Shown: piece after piece, positions 17,987 to 25,972 of the stretch
Layout of the letters: every line of letters starts with the position of its first letter
Numbering within the stretch: the first letter of the stretch is position 1
Assembly: GCF_023700755.1 (NCBI RefSeq)
Contig: NZ_JAMKOJ010000003.1
Span: 124,001-188,000, forward strand
Direction: 5' to 3'
From: Allorhizobium sonneratiae
GTDB lineage: Bacteria; Pseudomonadota; Alphaproteobacteria; Rhizobiales; Rhizobiaceae
Length of the DNA: 64,000 nucleotides
The notes under the pieces: generated by a model
The model's database searches: none
Told to the model about the DNA's origin: nothing
What the model saw: only the letters and a program-made list of their open reading frames with translations
Position numbers and translations under genes: made by a program

Positions 17987-19843
17987 ATGAGAACGAACAA
18001 GAACGCAACCGCTATCCTGTTTGGCAAAGGCGATATCCCTGATCCGCTCGATGTTTTGAAAACCGTTTATGGCTATCCGGCCTTTCGTGGCAAGCAGGAG
18101 GCGGTTGTCCGGCGCGTCATTGCCGGCGGGGATGCGGTGGTACTTTTTCCGACGGGGGCGGGAAAATCGCTTTGTTATCAGATCCCCGCGCTTTGCCGCG
18201 ACGGTGTGGGCATTGTGGTTTCGCCGCTGATTGCCCTGATGCGCGATCAGGTGGAGGCGCTGACCCAGCTTGGGGTCAGGGCGGCGGCGCTCAATTCCTC
18301 CCTGTCGCGTGAAGATTTTATCCAGTTGCGCAGCGATCTTGCCCGAGGCGAACTCGATCTCCTTTATGTCACGCCGGAACGGATTGCCGCGCCCGGCTTC
18401 AGGGATCTGATCGGCGCCACGAAAATTGCCCTGTTTGCCATTGATGAAGCCCATTGCGTTTCGCAATGGGGGCATGATTTCCGTCCGGAATATCGGGCGC
18501 TTGGCAAACTGGCGGAACTTTTTCCCGGCGTGCCGCGCATGGCGCTGACGGCGACCGCCGACCCACATACGCAAGAGGACATTATCGACGGGCTGGCGCT
18601 CACCGATGCGGAAGTCTTCACCACCTCTTTCGACCGGCCCAATATCGCCTATGAAATCGTTGAGCGCGACCAGCCGCGTCAACAGTTATTGCGCTTTCTC
18701 TCCCGTCATGAGGGCGAAAGCGGCATCGTCTATTGCCTGTCGCGGGCCAAGGTGGAAGATACGGCGGAATGGTTGAACCGGCAGGGCATCCGCGCGCTCG
18801 CCTATCATGCCGGCATGGAGCGCGAGACACGCGACGCCCATCAGGACGCCTTTTTGAAAGAGGAAAATCTCTGTCTCGTTGCCACCGTCGCGTTTGGCAT
18901 GGGCATCGACAAGCCGAATGTGCGCTATGTCGCCCATCTCGACCTGCCGGGATCGGTCGAGGCCTATTATCAGGAAACCGGCCGTGCCGGGCGCGACGGC
19001 CTGCCGTCCGAAGCCTGGATGGCCTATGGCATGGCCGATGTCATTCAGCGTGGGCGGATGATCGACGAGGCAGGCTCGCCGCCCGAGGTGAAGCGCATCG
19101 AACGCGCCAAGCTCAATGCGCTCCTGGCGATCTGTGAAACGCCGGGCTGCCGCCGACAGGCGATCCTGGCCCATTTCGGTGAGGCCCATCCCGGCGGCTG
19201 TGGCCATTGCGACACCTGTCTGAAGCCGGTCGAGACCTGGGACGGCACGGAGGCGGCGATCAAGGCGCTGGCGGCCATTTATCGCACCGGCGAACGCTTC
19301 GGCGCGGGTCATCTCATCGACGTGCTGACGGGCAATGCCACCGAGCGGGTGAAAAGCTTCGGTCATGTCGATATGCCGGTCTTTGGCGCAGGCAAGGAGC
19401 TTGCCACCCGGACGTGGCAATCCGTTTATCGGCAGTTGCTTGCCGCTGGCCTGATCACGATCGATCATGCCGCCTATGGTGCCTTCAAGCTGGGAGAGGG
19501 CGCGCGCGCCGTGTTCAAACGCGAAAGGGAGGTGCGCTTTCGTCTCGACAGGCCGACCAAGGGCAAGGCCGTACGCGTGGCATCCGCTGCCGCACAGGCG
19601 CGAAAGGATGGGCTGGCCGATGAAGACAGAGCTCTGTTCGAGGCGCTACGCAGCCTGCGCCTCACCATCGCCAAGGATCTGTCGGTTGCGCCTTACGTGA
19701 TTTTCCACGACACGACCCTGATCGCCTTTGCCACGGAAAGGCCGATGCACGAATCCGACATGCTCGCCATTTCCGGTGTCGGGCGCTCGAAAATGGAGCG
19801 TTATGGCGAGGCGTTTCTGGATGTGATCCGGGAGCATAGCTGA
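17987..19843 (+). CDS. recQ: ATP-dependent DNA helicase RecQ
   Basis: A superfamily 2, 3'-5' DNA helicase of 618 residues acting in recombination and fork repair. Motif 0/I ([20 protein letters not shown], then [15 protein letters not shown]) lies near residues 30-60 and motif [19 protein letters not shown] near 152. Motif VI with [16 protein letters not shown] lies near 330. The RecQ zinc cysteines (CETPGCRRQ and CGHCDTC) are at about 380-412, followed by the winged-helix RQC domain and a C-terminal HRDC domain from about 540. Both accessory domains are intact. It diverges from the SDR gene, with ~140 bases between. Confidence 0.96.
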   Translation: MRTNKNATAILFGKGDIPDPLDVLKTVYGYPAFRGKQEAVVRRVIAGGDAVVLFPTGAGKSLCYQIPALCRDGVGIVVSPLIALMRDQVEALTQLGVRAAALNSSLSREDFIQLRSDLARGELDLLYVTPERIAAPGFRDLIGATKIALFAIDEAHCVSQWGHDFRPEYRALGKLAELFPGVPRMALTATADPHTQEDIIDGLALTDAEVFTTSFDRPNIAYEIVERDQPRQQLLRFLSRHEGESGIVYCLSRAKVEDTAEWLNRQGIRALAYHAGMERETRDAHQDAFLKEENLCLVATVAFGMGIDKPNVRYVAHLDLPGSVEAYYQETGRAGRDGLPSEAWMAYGMADVIQRGRMIDEAGSPPEVKRIERAKLNALLAICETPGCRRQAILAHFGEAHPGGCGHCDTCLKPVETWDGTEAAIKALAAIYRTGERFGAGHLIDVLTGNATERVKSFGHVDMPVFGAGKELATRTWQSVYRQLLAAGLITIDHAAYGAFKLGEGARAVFKREREVRFRLDRPTKGKAVRVASAAAQARKDGLADEDRALFEALRSLRLTIAKDLSVAPYVIFHDTTLIAFATERPMHESDMLAISGVGRSKMERYGEAFLDVIREHS

Positions 19844-20022
19844 GACAATCAGGCGTGAACGGTATGCATCAATGAGATTGACGTTCACGTAAACGGAAGA
19901 TATTCTCGTCTCTCATGGGAGAACTCGTAAAATTATGGCCATTTCCTGTCGTTTACCGGCTCGACAAGCATTTGCGCTTTTGCAAAGAGGGAACAGGAAC
20001 GCGCTGAGACGGAGTTGAGGCA

Positions 20023-21684
20023 ATGAGCGAGATGGAACTGCCCCCGCGGGAGGCGATGGAATTTGATGTGGTGATCGTGGGAGCCGGGCCTGCGGGCCTC
20101 TCGGCGGCGATCCGGCTGAAGCAGGTTAATCCCGAGCTTTCCGTCGTGGTGCTGGAAAAGGGCGCCGAGGTTGGCGCGCATATTCTCTCCGGCGCGGTGA
20201 TGGACCCGATCGGTGTTGACCGGCTGATTCCCGGCTGGCGTGAGGAGGCGGATCATCCCTTCAAGACACCGGTGACGGCGGATCATTTTCTGTTTCTCGG
20301 CCCGGCGGGCTCGGTTCGCCTGCCCAATGCGCTGATGCCGCCCTTGATGAACAATCACGGCAATTACATTGTCTCGCTCGGCAATGTCTGTCGCTGGCTG
20401 GCTGGCCATGCCGAGGCGCTGGGCGTGGAAATCTATCCCGGTTTTGCCGCATCCGAAGTGCTTTACAACGAAGCGGGCGCGGTGATCGGCGTCGCCACCG
20501 GCGATATGGGCATCGAAAAAAACGGTGAGCCGGGGCCGAATTTCACCCGCGGCATGGAGCTTCTCGGCAAATATGTGCTGATCGGCGAGGGCGTGCGCGG
20601 CTCGCTCGCCAAGCAGTTGATTGCAAAATTCGATCTGTCCCGTGACAGCGATGTGCAAAAATTCGGCATTGGCATCAAGGAATTGTGGCAGGTCAAGCCG
20701 GAACATCACAGGCCCGGTCTGGTGCAGCATTCCTTCGGCTGGCCGCTGGGCATGAAAACCGGCGGCGGTTCCTTCCTCTACCATCTGGAGGATAATCAGG
20801 TGGCGGTCGGTTTTGTCGTCCACCTGAATTACAAGAACCCCTATCTCTATCCTTTCGAGGAATTCCAGCGTTTCAAGACGCATCCGGCCATTCGCGGCAC
20901 CTTTGAGGGCGCGAAGCGCATTTCCTATGGTGCCCGCGCCATCACCGAAGGCGGCTATCAGTCGGTGCCGAAACTGTCCTTCCCCGGCGGGGCGCTGATT
21001 GGCTGTTCGGCCGGCTTCGTCAATGTGCCGCGCATCAAGGGCAGCCATAATGCGGTTCTCTCCGGCATGATGGCGGCGGAAAAGATTGCCGAGGCGATTG
21101 CCGCCGGTCGCGCCAATGACGAGCCGGTGGAGATCGAAAACGCCTGGCGCGACAGCGATATCGGTCATGACCTGAAAAAGGTGCGCAACGTCAAGCCGCT
21201 CTGGTCGCGTTTCGGCACGGCGATTGGCGTGGCGCTGGGCGGGCTGGACATGTGGACCAACCAGCTCTTCGGCTTTTCCGTTTTCGGCACGCTGAAGCAT
21301 GGCAAGACCGATGCCGCCTCGCTGGAGCCTGCCTCGCAGCACAAGCCGATCGATTATCCCAAGCCCGACGGCGTGCTGACCTTCGACCGGCTGTCCTCGG
21401 TGTTTTTATCCAACACCAATCACGAGGAAGACCAGCCGGTGCATCTTCGGGTGAAGGATTTGGGCCTGCAAAAATCCTCCGAGCTTGAGGTCTTTGCCGG
21501 ACCTTCCACGCGCTACTGTCCCGCCGGGGTCTATGAATGGGTGGAGAAGGATGGCGAAAAAACCTTCGTCATCAACGCGCAGAACTGTGTGCACTGCAAG
21601 ACCTGCGACATCAAGGACCCGAACCAGAACATCACCTGGGTGCCGCCACAAGGAGGCGAAGGACCGGTTTATCCGAACATGTAA
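20023..21684 (+). CDS. Electron transfer flavoprotein-ubiquinone oxidoreductase (ETF-QO)
   Basis: A membrane-associated flavoprotein of 553 residues that passes electrons from ETF (fed by fatty-acid and amino-acid dehydrogenases) to ubiquinone. The FAD motif VVIVGAGPAGLSAAIRL is near residue 16 and is followed by EKGAEVGAHILSGAV. The quinone-binding GxPxLSFPGG-like segment PKLSFPGGALIGCSAGFVN is in the middle. The 4Fe-4S cluster cysteines are near the end (CPAGVYEW and CVHCKTCDIKDP). The last residues GGEGPVYPNM fit the normal family end, yet the DNA that encodes them is the first copy of a tandem repeat that continues past the stop. GGAG precedes the ATG. The next gene is a branched-chain aminotransferase, which fits a role in branched-chain amino-acid breakdown. 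Confidence 0.95.
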   Translation: MSEMELPPREAMEFDVVIVGAGPAGLSAAIRLKQVNPELSVVVLEKGAEVGAHILSGAVMDPIGVDRLIPGWREEADHPFKTPVTADHFLFLGPAGSVRLPNALMPPLMNNHGNYIVSLGNVCRWLAGHAEALGVEIYPGFAASEVLYNEAGAVIGVATGDMGIEKNGEPGPNFTRGMELLGKYVLIGEGVRGSLAKQLIAKFDLSRDSDVQKFGIGIKELWQVKPEHHRPGLVQHSFGWPLGMKTGGGSFLYHLEDNQVAVGFVVHLNYKNPYLYPFEEFQRFKTHPAIRGTFEGAKRISYGARAITEGGYQSVPKLSFPGGALIGCSAGFVNVPRIKGSHNAVLSGMMAAEKIAEAIAAGRANDEPVEIENAWRDSDIGHDLKKVRNVKPLWSRFGTAIGVALGGLDMWTNQLFGFSVFGTLKHGKTDAASLEPASQHKPIDYPKPDGVLTFDRLSSVFLSNTNHEEDQPVHLRVKDLGLQKSSELEVFAGPSTRYCPAGVYEWVEKDGEKTFVINAQNCVHCKTCDIKDPNQNITWVPPQGGEGPVYPNM

Positions 21685-21891
21685 TGTTTGGATAAGGCGG
21701 TCCGCCCGGACCTCCGTCCTCAAAGAAGCTGGCGAAGGACCGGTTTATCCGAACATGTAATGTTTGGATAAGGCGGTCCGCCCGGACCTCCGTTTCTCAA
21801 AAATGCAGGCGAAGGACCGGTTTATCCGAACATGTAATGTTCGGGTAAAGCGGTCCGTCCGGACCTACGCCTGCCAAAAAACTGGCGAAGG
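21655..21891 (+). repeat. Tandem palindromic repeat, three copies plus a partial fourth, overlapping the 3' end of etf-QO
   Basis: Copies begin at 21655, 21731 and 21808, and a fourth start (GGCGAAGG only) at 21884, giving a period of 76-77 bases. Each full copy contains a long stem: GGACCG plus TTTATCCGAACAT, a 3-base loop, then ATGTTTGGATAA plus CGGTCC, followed by a second small stem GGTCCG/CGGACC. The first copy carries the last nine codons and stop of the upstream gene, so each later copy also spells GEGPVYPNM and stop in frame. Spacer sequences between copies differ. The array probably works as a strong transcript end or mRNA stabiliser. Confidence 0.9.
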
Positions 21892-22175
21892 CTAACCCAT
21901 CCTACGTCACCCTCGGGCTTGACCCGAGGGTCTGCTGCCGACGGCCAGATCCTTATCTGTCATGGGTGTCGCCACCATCGCAGATGCCCCGCAAAAGGCC
22001 GAGCATGGCGTGCGGAAACATCTTTGCCAGAAACCGTTCAGCCAATGACGGCAGATATTTTCTGAACCGTACCAAATTTCGCTTGAAAAGACTTGCGAAA
22101 GCGGGTGAGCCTCTATACGAGAAATCAATAGGTCAACATTGCTGACCTATTGACCATTTTGGAGGGGTCATTCAC

Positions 22176-23279
22176 ATGTCAGACGCGAGCGCGAAACCGG
22201 AATTCACCATCAAGCCCAATGCCAATCCCATGCCGGAGGCGGACCGCCTCGAAGCCTTCAAGGCGCTGGGCTTCGGCACGCTGTTTTCCGACCATATGGC
22301 GGTGATGCACTGGAATGTGGTGAAGGGCTGGCATTCGGGCGAGATTACCGCGCGCGGCCCCTTTGCCATTGATCCGGCGGCAGCGGTGCTGCATTACGCG
22401 CAGGAAATTTTCGAGGGCATGAAGGCCTATCGCACGCCCGATGGCCGCGTCGTGCTGTTTCGCCCGGAAGAAAATGCCCGCCGCTTCAACGAATCGGCCC
22501 GGCGCATGGCCATGCCGGAAATTCCCGAAGAGGTGTTCATGGAGGCCATCGACCGTCTGGTGACGATCGATGCCAAGTGGATACCGGAAGGCGAGGGCAG
22601 TCTTTATCTGCGCCCCTTCATGTTTGCCTCGGAAGCCTTTCTCGGCGTGCGCCCGGCGCGCGATTATATCTTCTGCGTCATCGCTTCGCCGGTCGGCCCC
22701 TATTTCAAGGGCGGCGCCAAGGCCGTGAAAATCTGGGTGTCGGAACATTATACCCGCGCAGCCCCCGGCGGCACCGGTGCAGCCAAATGCGGCGGCAATT
22801 ATGCGGCAAGCCTGATCGCCCAGCAGGAAGCGGTCGAACATGGCTGCGATCAGGTGGCGTTTCTCGATGCTGCCGAACATAAGTGGCTGGAAGAACTGGG
22901 CGGCATGAATGTCTTCTTCGTCATGGAAGACGGCTCGCTCGTCACCCCGCCGCTCGGCGGCACCATCCTGCCCGGCATCACCCGCAATTCGCTGGTGACA
23001 CTGCTGAAGGATCAGGGCATCACCGTGCATGAGCGCCCCTATTCCTTCGCCGAATGGCAGGCAGATGCAACAAGCGGCAGGCTGAAAGAAGCCTTCGCCT
23101 GCGGCACCGCCGCCGTCGTCGCCGGGATCGGCGAAGTCAAATTCTCAGGCGGCGGCTTTACCATCGGCAATGGCGAAACCGGCCCCACCACCTTAAAAAT
23201 CCGCGAGCAGCTCGTCAGCATCCAGCGCGGCCAGACCAACGACCCGCACGGCTGGGTACGGCAGATCGCCGGGATTTGA
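22176..23279 (+). CDS. ilvE: Branched-chain amino acid aminotransferase
   Basis: A fold-type IV PLP enzyme of 367 residues that converts branched-chain amino acids and their 2-keto acids. The larger size and the motifs match the eukaryote-like BCAT group rather than the 309-residue E. coli IlvE: HYAQEIFEGMKAYRTPDGRV near residue 70, YLRPFMFASE, the PLP-lysine segment GGTGAAKCGGNYAASLIAQQ, and LEELGGMNVFFV with the strand end TPPLGGTILPGITRNSLV. GGAGGGG lies ten bases before the ATG. It follows the ETF-QO repeat array on the same strand and ends in its own terminator. Confidence 0.93.
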   Translation: MSDASAKPEFTIKPNANPMPEADRLEAFKALGFGTLFSDHMAVMHWNVVKGWHSGEITARGPFAIDPAAAVLHYAQEIFEGMKAYRTPDGRVVLFRPEENARRFNESARRMAMPEIPEEVFMEAIDRLVTIDAKWIPEGEGSLYLRPFMFASEAFLGVRPARDYIFCVIASPVGPYFKGGAKAVKIWVSEHYTRAAPGGTGAAKCGGNYAASLIAQQEAVEHGCDQVAFLDAAEHKWLEELGGMNVFFVMEDGSLVTPPLGGTILPGITRNSLVTLLKDQGITVHERPYSFAEWQADATSGRLKEAFACGTAAVVAGIGEVKFSGGGFTIGNGETGPTTLKIREQLVSIQRGQTNDPHGWVRQIAGI

Positions 23280-23287
23280 GTACAGAC

Positions 23288-23317
23288 AAAAGGCCGGGAG
23301 CGATCCAGGCCTTTTTC
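23288..23317 (+). terminator. Intrinsic terminator of ilvE
   Basis: AAAAGGCC, a 12-base loop, then GGCCTTTTT: a short stem closed by A/T pairs and followed by a T-tract, ten bases past the ilvE stop. Confidence 0.7.
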
Positions 23318-23567
23318 GTAAATACCGCACTTTTGCGCTAACTCCGCATTATCCTCGCGGTTGAGCAAGAATATTGACAGAAGAGGGGATGCTGTGGGCG
23401 ATGTCGCAAGTGGGGATCACCACGTTGAATGGTGATTAGGGTTTGTCTTGTGGCTATGTATGGTTGAGTTCGTCTTTAGAGATGACTGTAATGGGGCCGG
23501 GAAGGGACTGTCCGCTTCTGACGGAAGAACCACAGAAGCGGACGAATATCATTGCCAAAGGACTAAT

Positions 23568-24200
23568 TCAGATTTCGGTCCGCTCGGCAAGTTCCAAGGC
23601 ATCCTCAATGTCGACGCCGAGATACCTCACTGTGTTCTCGATCTTGGTATGGCCAAGCAGGATCTGGATTGCTCGAAGGTTGCCGGTGGCCTTGTAGATT
23701 ATGGCAGCCTTCGTTCGCCGTAGCGAATGCGTACCGTAATCTTCCCGACGAAGCCCGATCGCCGTCACCCACTCATCGACCAGCCGGGCGTACTGCCGCG
23801 TGCTGAGATGGTCAGTGTGGTCGACGCGACTGGGAAAGGCATAGTCATCGACTGTTCCTCCCCGTCGTTGAAGCCAGGCAAGCAAACTAGCTCTGATCTC
23901 GGTCGTGATTTCGAACTGCACGGGTCGTCCAGTCTTTTGCTGGACGACTATCGCGCGATTTCGAATTTCGTGGCCCGTGACGAGAGTGCCAATTTTTAGT
24001 TTTACAAGATCGCAGCCGCGAAGCTTGCTGTCGATAGCAAGATCAAAAAGCGCACGATCTCTCATTCTTCCTTCTTGATCGAGGAAGAAGCGGACCGCCC
24101 AGATCTGGCGCTGCTTCAAGGGCTTCTTGACGCCAACTAGCTTGCCTTCGTTCCAAGCTGGTCGACCCATTGCAACAGGATCATATTGTGAGATACCCAT
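23568..24200 (-). CDS. Compact tyrosine recombinase/integrase
   Basis: A site-specific recombinase of 210 residues. It contains the catalytic domain only; the usual N-terminal core-binding domain is reduced to ~30 residues. The active-site set is complete: Arg in LRGCDL, Lys in QQKTGRPV, H-x-x-R in THSLRRTKA, His in LLGHTKIENT, and the Tyr nucleophile in VRYLGVD. Short integrases of this type are common in rhizobia. AGGAGA seven bases before the ATG fixes the start. It sits at the ilvE edge of a block of accessory genes running to mgtE, which suggests it came with that block; no tRNA or clear att repeat was found beside it. Confidence 0.9.
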   Translation of the reverse strand: MGISQYDPVAMGRPAWNEGKLVGVKKPLKQRQIWAVRFFLDQEGRMRDRALFDLAIDSKLRGCDLVKLKIGTLVTGHEIRNRAIVVQQKTGRPVQFEITTEIRASLLAWLQRRGGTVDDYAFPSRVDHTDHLSTRQYARLVDEWVTAIGLRREDYGTHSLRRTKAAIIYKATGNLRAIQILLGHTKIENTVRYLGVDIEDALELAERTEI

Positions 24201-24346
24201 TTCAGTTCTCCTATGGCCACCATTGGCCGGAGGGAGAACGCGCACCATCTGGTTCTATGACGATGCAGACTTCAGACAGTCGCTGTTGGAGGAGCATGGA
24301 TACGATGCGGATATCAAGCCCTGTCCTAAATGTCGAGCAAGCCGCG

Positions 24347-24574
24347 CTAGGGTATTTGATGCTCCACGCCAAGACGAGCTTTGATGGAAGCCCCCATTTC
24401 CTCAACGAGACCCAACGCGGAACGAAGGGCAGACGTTTCGTTCGAAGCGATTGCTCCCTCGTCCTTGATCGCAACCGGCAATTCCATCCTGATGTCATTG
24501 CCTATGAAGCGAACGCTGAATAGCAACTGGCCTCCGTACCGCTCCTCAACTTTTGCCAACTCTACATGTGTCAT
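24347..24574 (-). CDS. Small conserved hypothetical protein (75 aa)
   Basis: A short soluble protein beginning MTHVELAKVEERYGGQLLFS and ending LGVEHQIP. It alternates strand and helix (KVEERYGG, FIGNDIRMELPVAIKDEG, then a helix SALRSALGLVEEMGASIKA), suggesting a small alpha/beta fold. A very strong ribosome site (AGGAGG six bases before the ATG) makes it a real gene. It lies between the GH130 gene and the integrase on the same strand. I do not recognise the family. Confidence 0.7.
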   Translation of the reverse strand: MTHVELAKVEERYGGQLLFSVRFIGNDIRMELPVAIKDEGAIASNETSALRSALGLVEEMGASIKARLGVEHQIP

Positions 24575-24603
24575 AATCACCCTCCTACGCTGGTATTGAC
24601 TGT

Positions 24604-25938
24604 TCAAGTGCTTTGAGATGTCCCGGAAACCGGTGTCATAGCTTCAAGGAGAGCATTGATGCTGATGGTGGCGAAGTTGGAATACGAGTCCGAAATTGCA
24701 TAGGGCAGAACGATGATATCCCCGTGTCGCATCGCTCCGCAGGTATAGACGACATTGGGAACGTAACCTTCGCGTTCGTGCGGCTCCGGCCTTATCAGGG
24801 GCGTGACGGACCTGGCGAGCACCTTGGACGGATCATGTTTGTCCAATAAAGTGGCCCCGATTGAATAGCGTCGCACGGGACCAACACCGTGGGTCAGCAA
24901 CAGCCAGCCCTGATCCAGTTCGATGGGCGAGCCGCAGTTTCCGATCTGGACAAATTCCCACGGATATTCTGGAGCCATCAAAATGCTCCCGCCATCCCAT
25001 GTATAGAGATCATCGGAATAGATCAGATAGAGATTCTCGTTGTCCTGACGCGCGACCATGGCGTATTTGCCACCGATTTTCCTTGGGAACAGCGCCATCC
25101 CCTTGTTGCGCGAAGCACTGCCGCGAAGCGGCGTTAGACGGAAGTTTTCAAAGTCGGCTGTCTCGAGCAATTCGGAGCGGATCGCCAACCCGTTATAGGC
25201 CGTGTACGTTGCGTAATATGTCTTCTTTCCGTCATCTTCGAAAAGCGTGAACCGGGCATCTTCGATTCCGTTGGATTGCGCCGGCGTGACGGGGAAGATC
25301 ACGCGTTCGCTCAACTGGGATTTGGCGTTGAATGCCAAATCAAGCGCCTCATCGTCCGTTGAAGGCGAACTGGACGCCTCAGGCATCGACGCAAGACGGG
25401 CGGGTGGGTCGATCGCGACCGAGCCGTCTGCCAGAATTTCTCCGGATCTGAATGTTAGGGAAGATATATGCCCTTCTCCCACAGCGCGTAAACTGAGGAC
25501 GAAGCGTAGACCGCCGGGGGCGGTCCCGATCTGGTCCGGATGCGGCACGATGCTCGGATTGAACAAGGCCGCCGCTTCAAAAGTGTATTCGCTCATGAAA
25601 TAAGCGCCGATAAGCTGGCGCTGCTTGCGGCTAAATGCCGGATGCCCCGCGAAGACTTCTTCCATGGCATCGGCGCGCATCTCGAACGTTCTCAACAGAT
25701 TGCGATGCCGCCCGTCAAAATTCTCCAGAGTGTCTGAAAGCAGGGCCCCGGTCTCATGTTCGTCAAGCCCCTGAACGCGCGCAACGATATGGTTGGCCCT
25801 GGATTTATCGGTCGGCATGAGATCACGCGGCTCGGTCGCGGGCTTGAACGGGCGAACGATGACGCGCGAAGGGTCGGGGCGCAAATGAAACGCTTGGCGA
25901 TTCAGGAATGTGGAATGGGACAAGTTAGCCTCTGGCAT
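24604..25938 (-). CDS. GH130 family glycoside phosphorylase/hydrolase
   Basis: A cytoplasmic five-bladed beta-propeller protein of ~444 residues. The hallmark catalytic segment GIEDARFTLFEDDGKKTYYA holds the proton-donor Asp of the ED-x-R motif of GH130. Downstream propeller motifs fit too (NKGMALFPRKIGGKYAMVAR, YTWDGGSILM, WLLLTHGVGPVRRYSIGATL). Known members phosphorolyse or hydrolyse beta-mannosides (1,2- or 1,4-linked). The first ~130 residues are an added N-terminal region. The start is uncertain: a TTG at 25980 overlaps the upstream gene, while the ATG used here has no clear ribosome site. It follows the glycosyltransferase fusion on the same strand, almost certainly as one operon. Confidence 0.85.
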   Translation of the reverse strand: MPEANLSHSTFLNRQAFHLRPDPSRVIVRPFKPATEPRDLMPTDKSRANHIVARVQGLDEHETGALLSDTLENFDGRHRNLLRTFEMRADAMEEVFAGHPAFSRKQRQLIGAYFMSEYTFEAAALFNPSIVPHPDQIGTAPGGLRFVLSLRAVGEGHISSLTFRSGEILADGSVAIDPPARLASMPEASSSPSTDDEALDLAFNAKSQLSERVIFPVTPAQSNGIEDARFTLFEDDGKKTYYATYTAYNGLAIRSELLETADFENFRLTPLRGSASRNKGMALFPRKIGGKYAMVARQDNENLYLIYSDDLYTWDGGSILMAPEYPWEFVQIGNCGSPIELDQGWLLLTHGVGPVRRYSIGATLLDKHDPSKVLARSVTPLIRPEPHEREGYVPNVVYTCGAMRHGDIIVLPYAISDSYSNFATISINALLEAMTPVSGTSQST

Positions 25939-25972
25939 TGTTGCAATGAAATGATCCACACATCGCTTCTGC

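Noticed and set aside
21907..22128. 73-codon minus-strand frame upstream of ilvE
   Set aside because: It runs through a CTCGGGCTTGACCCGAGGG hairpin, a common alphaproteobacterial intergenic sequence, and shows no motif.
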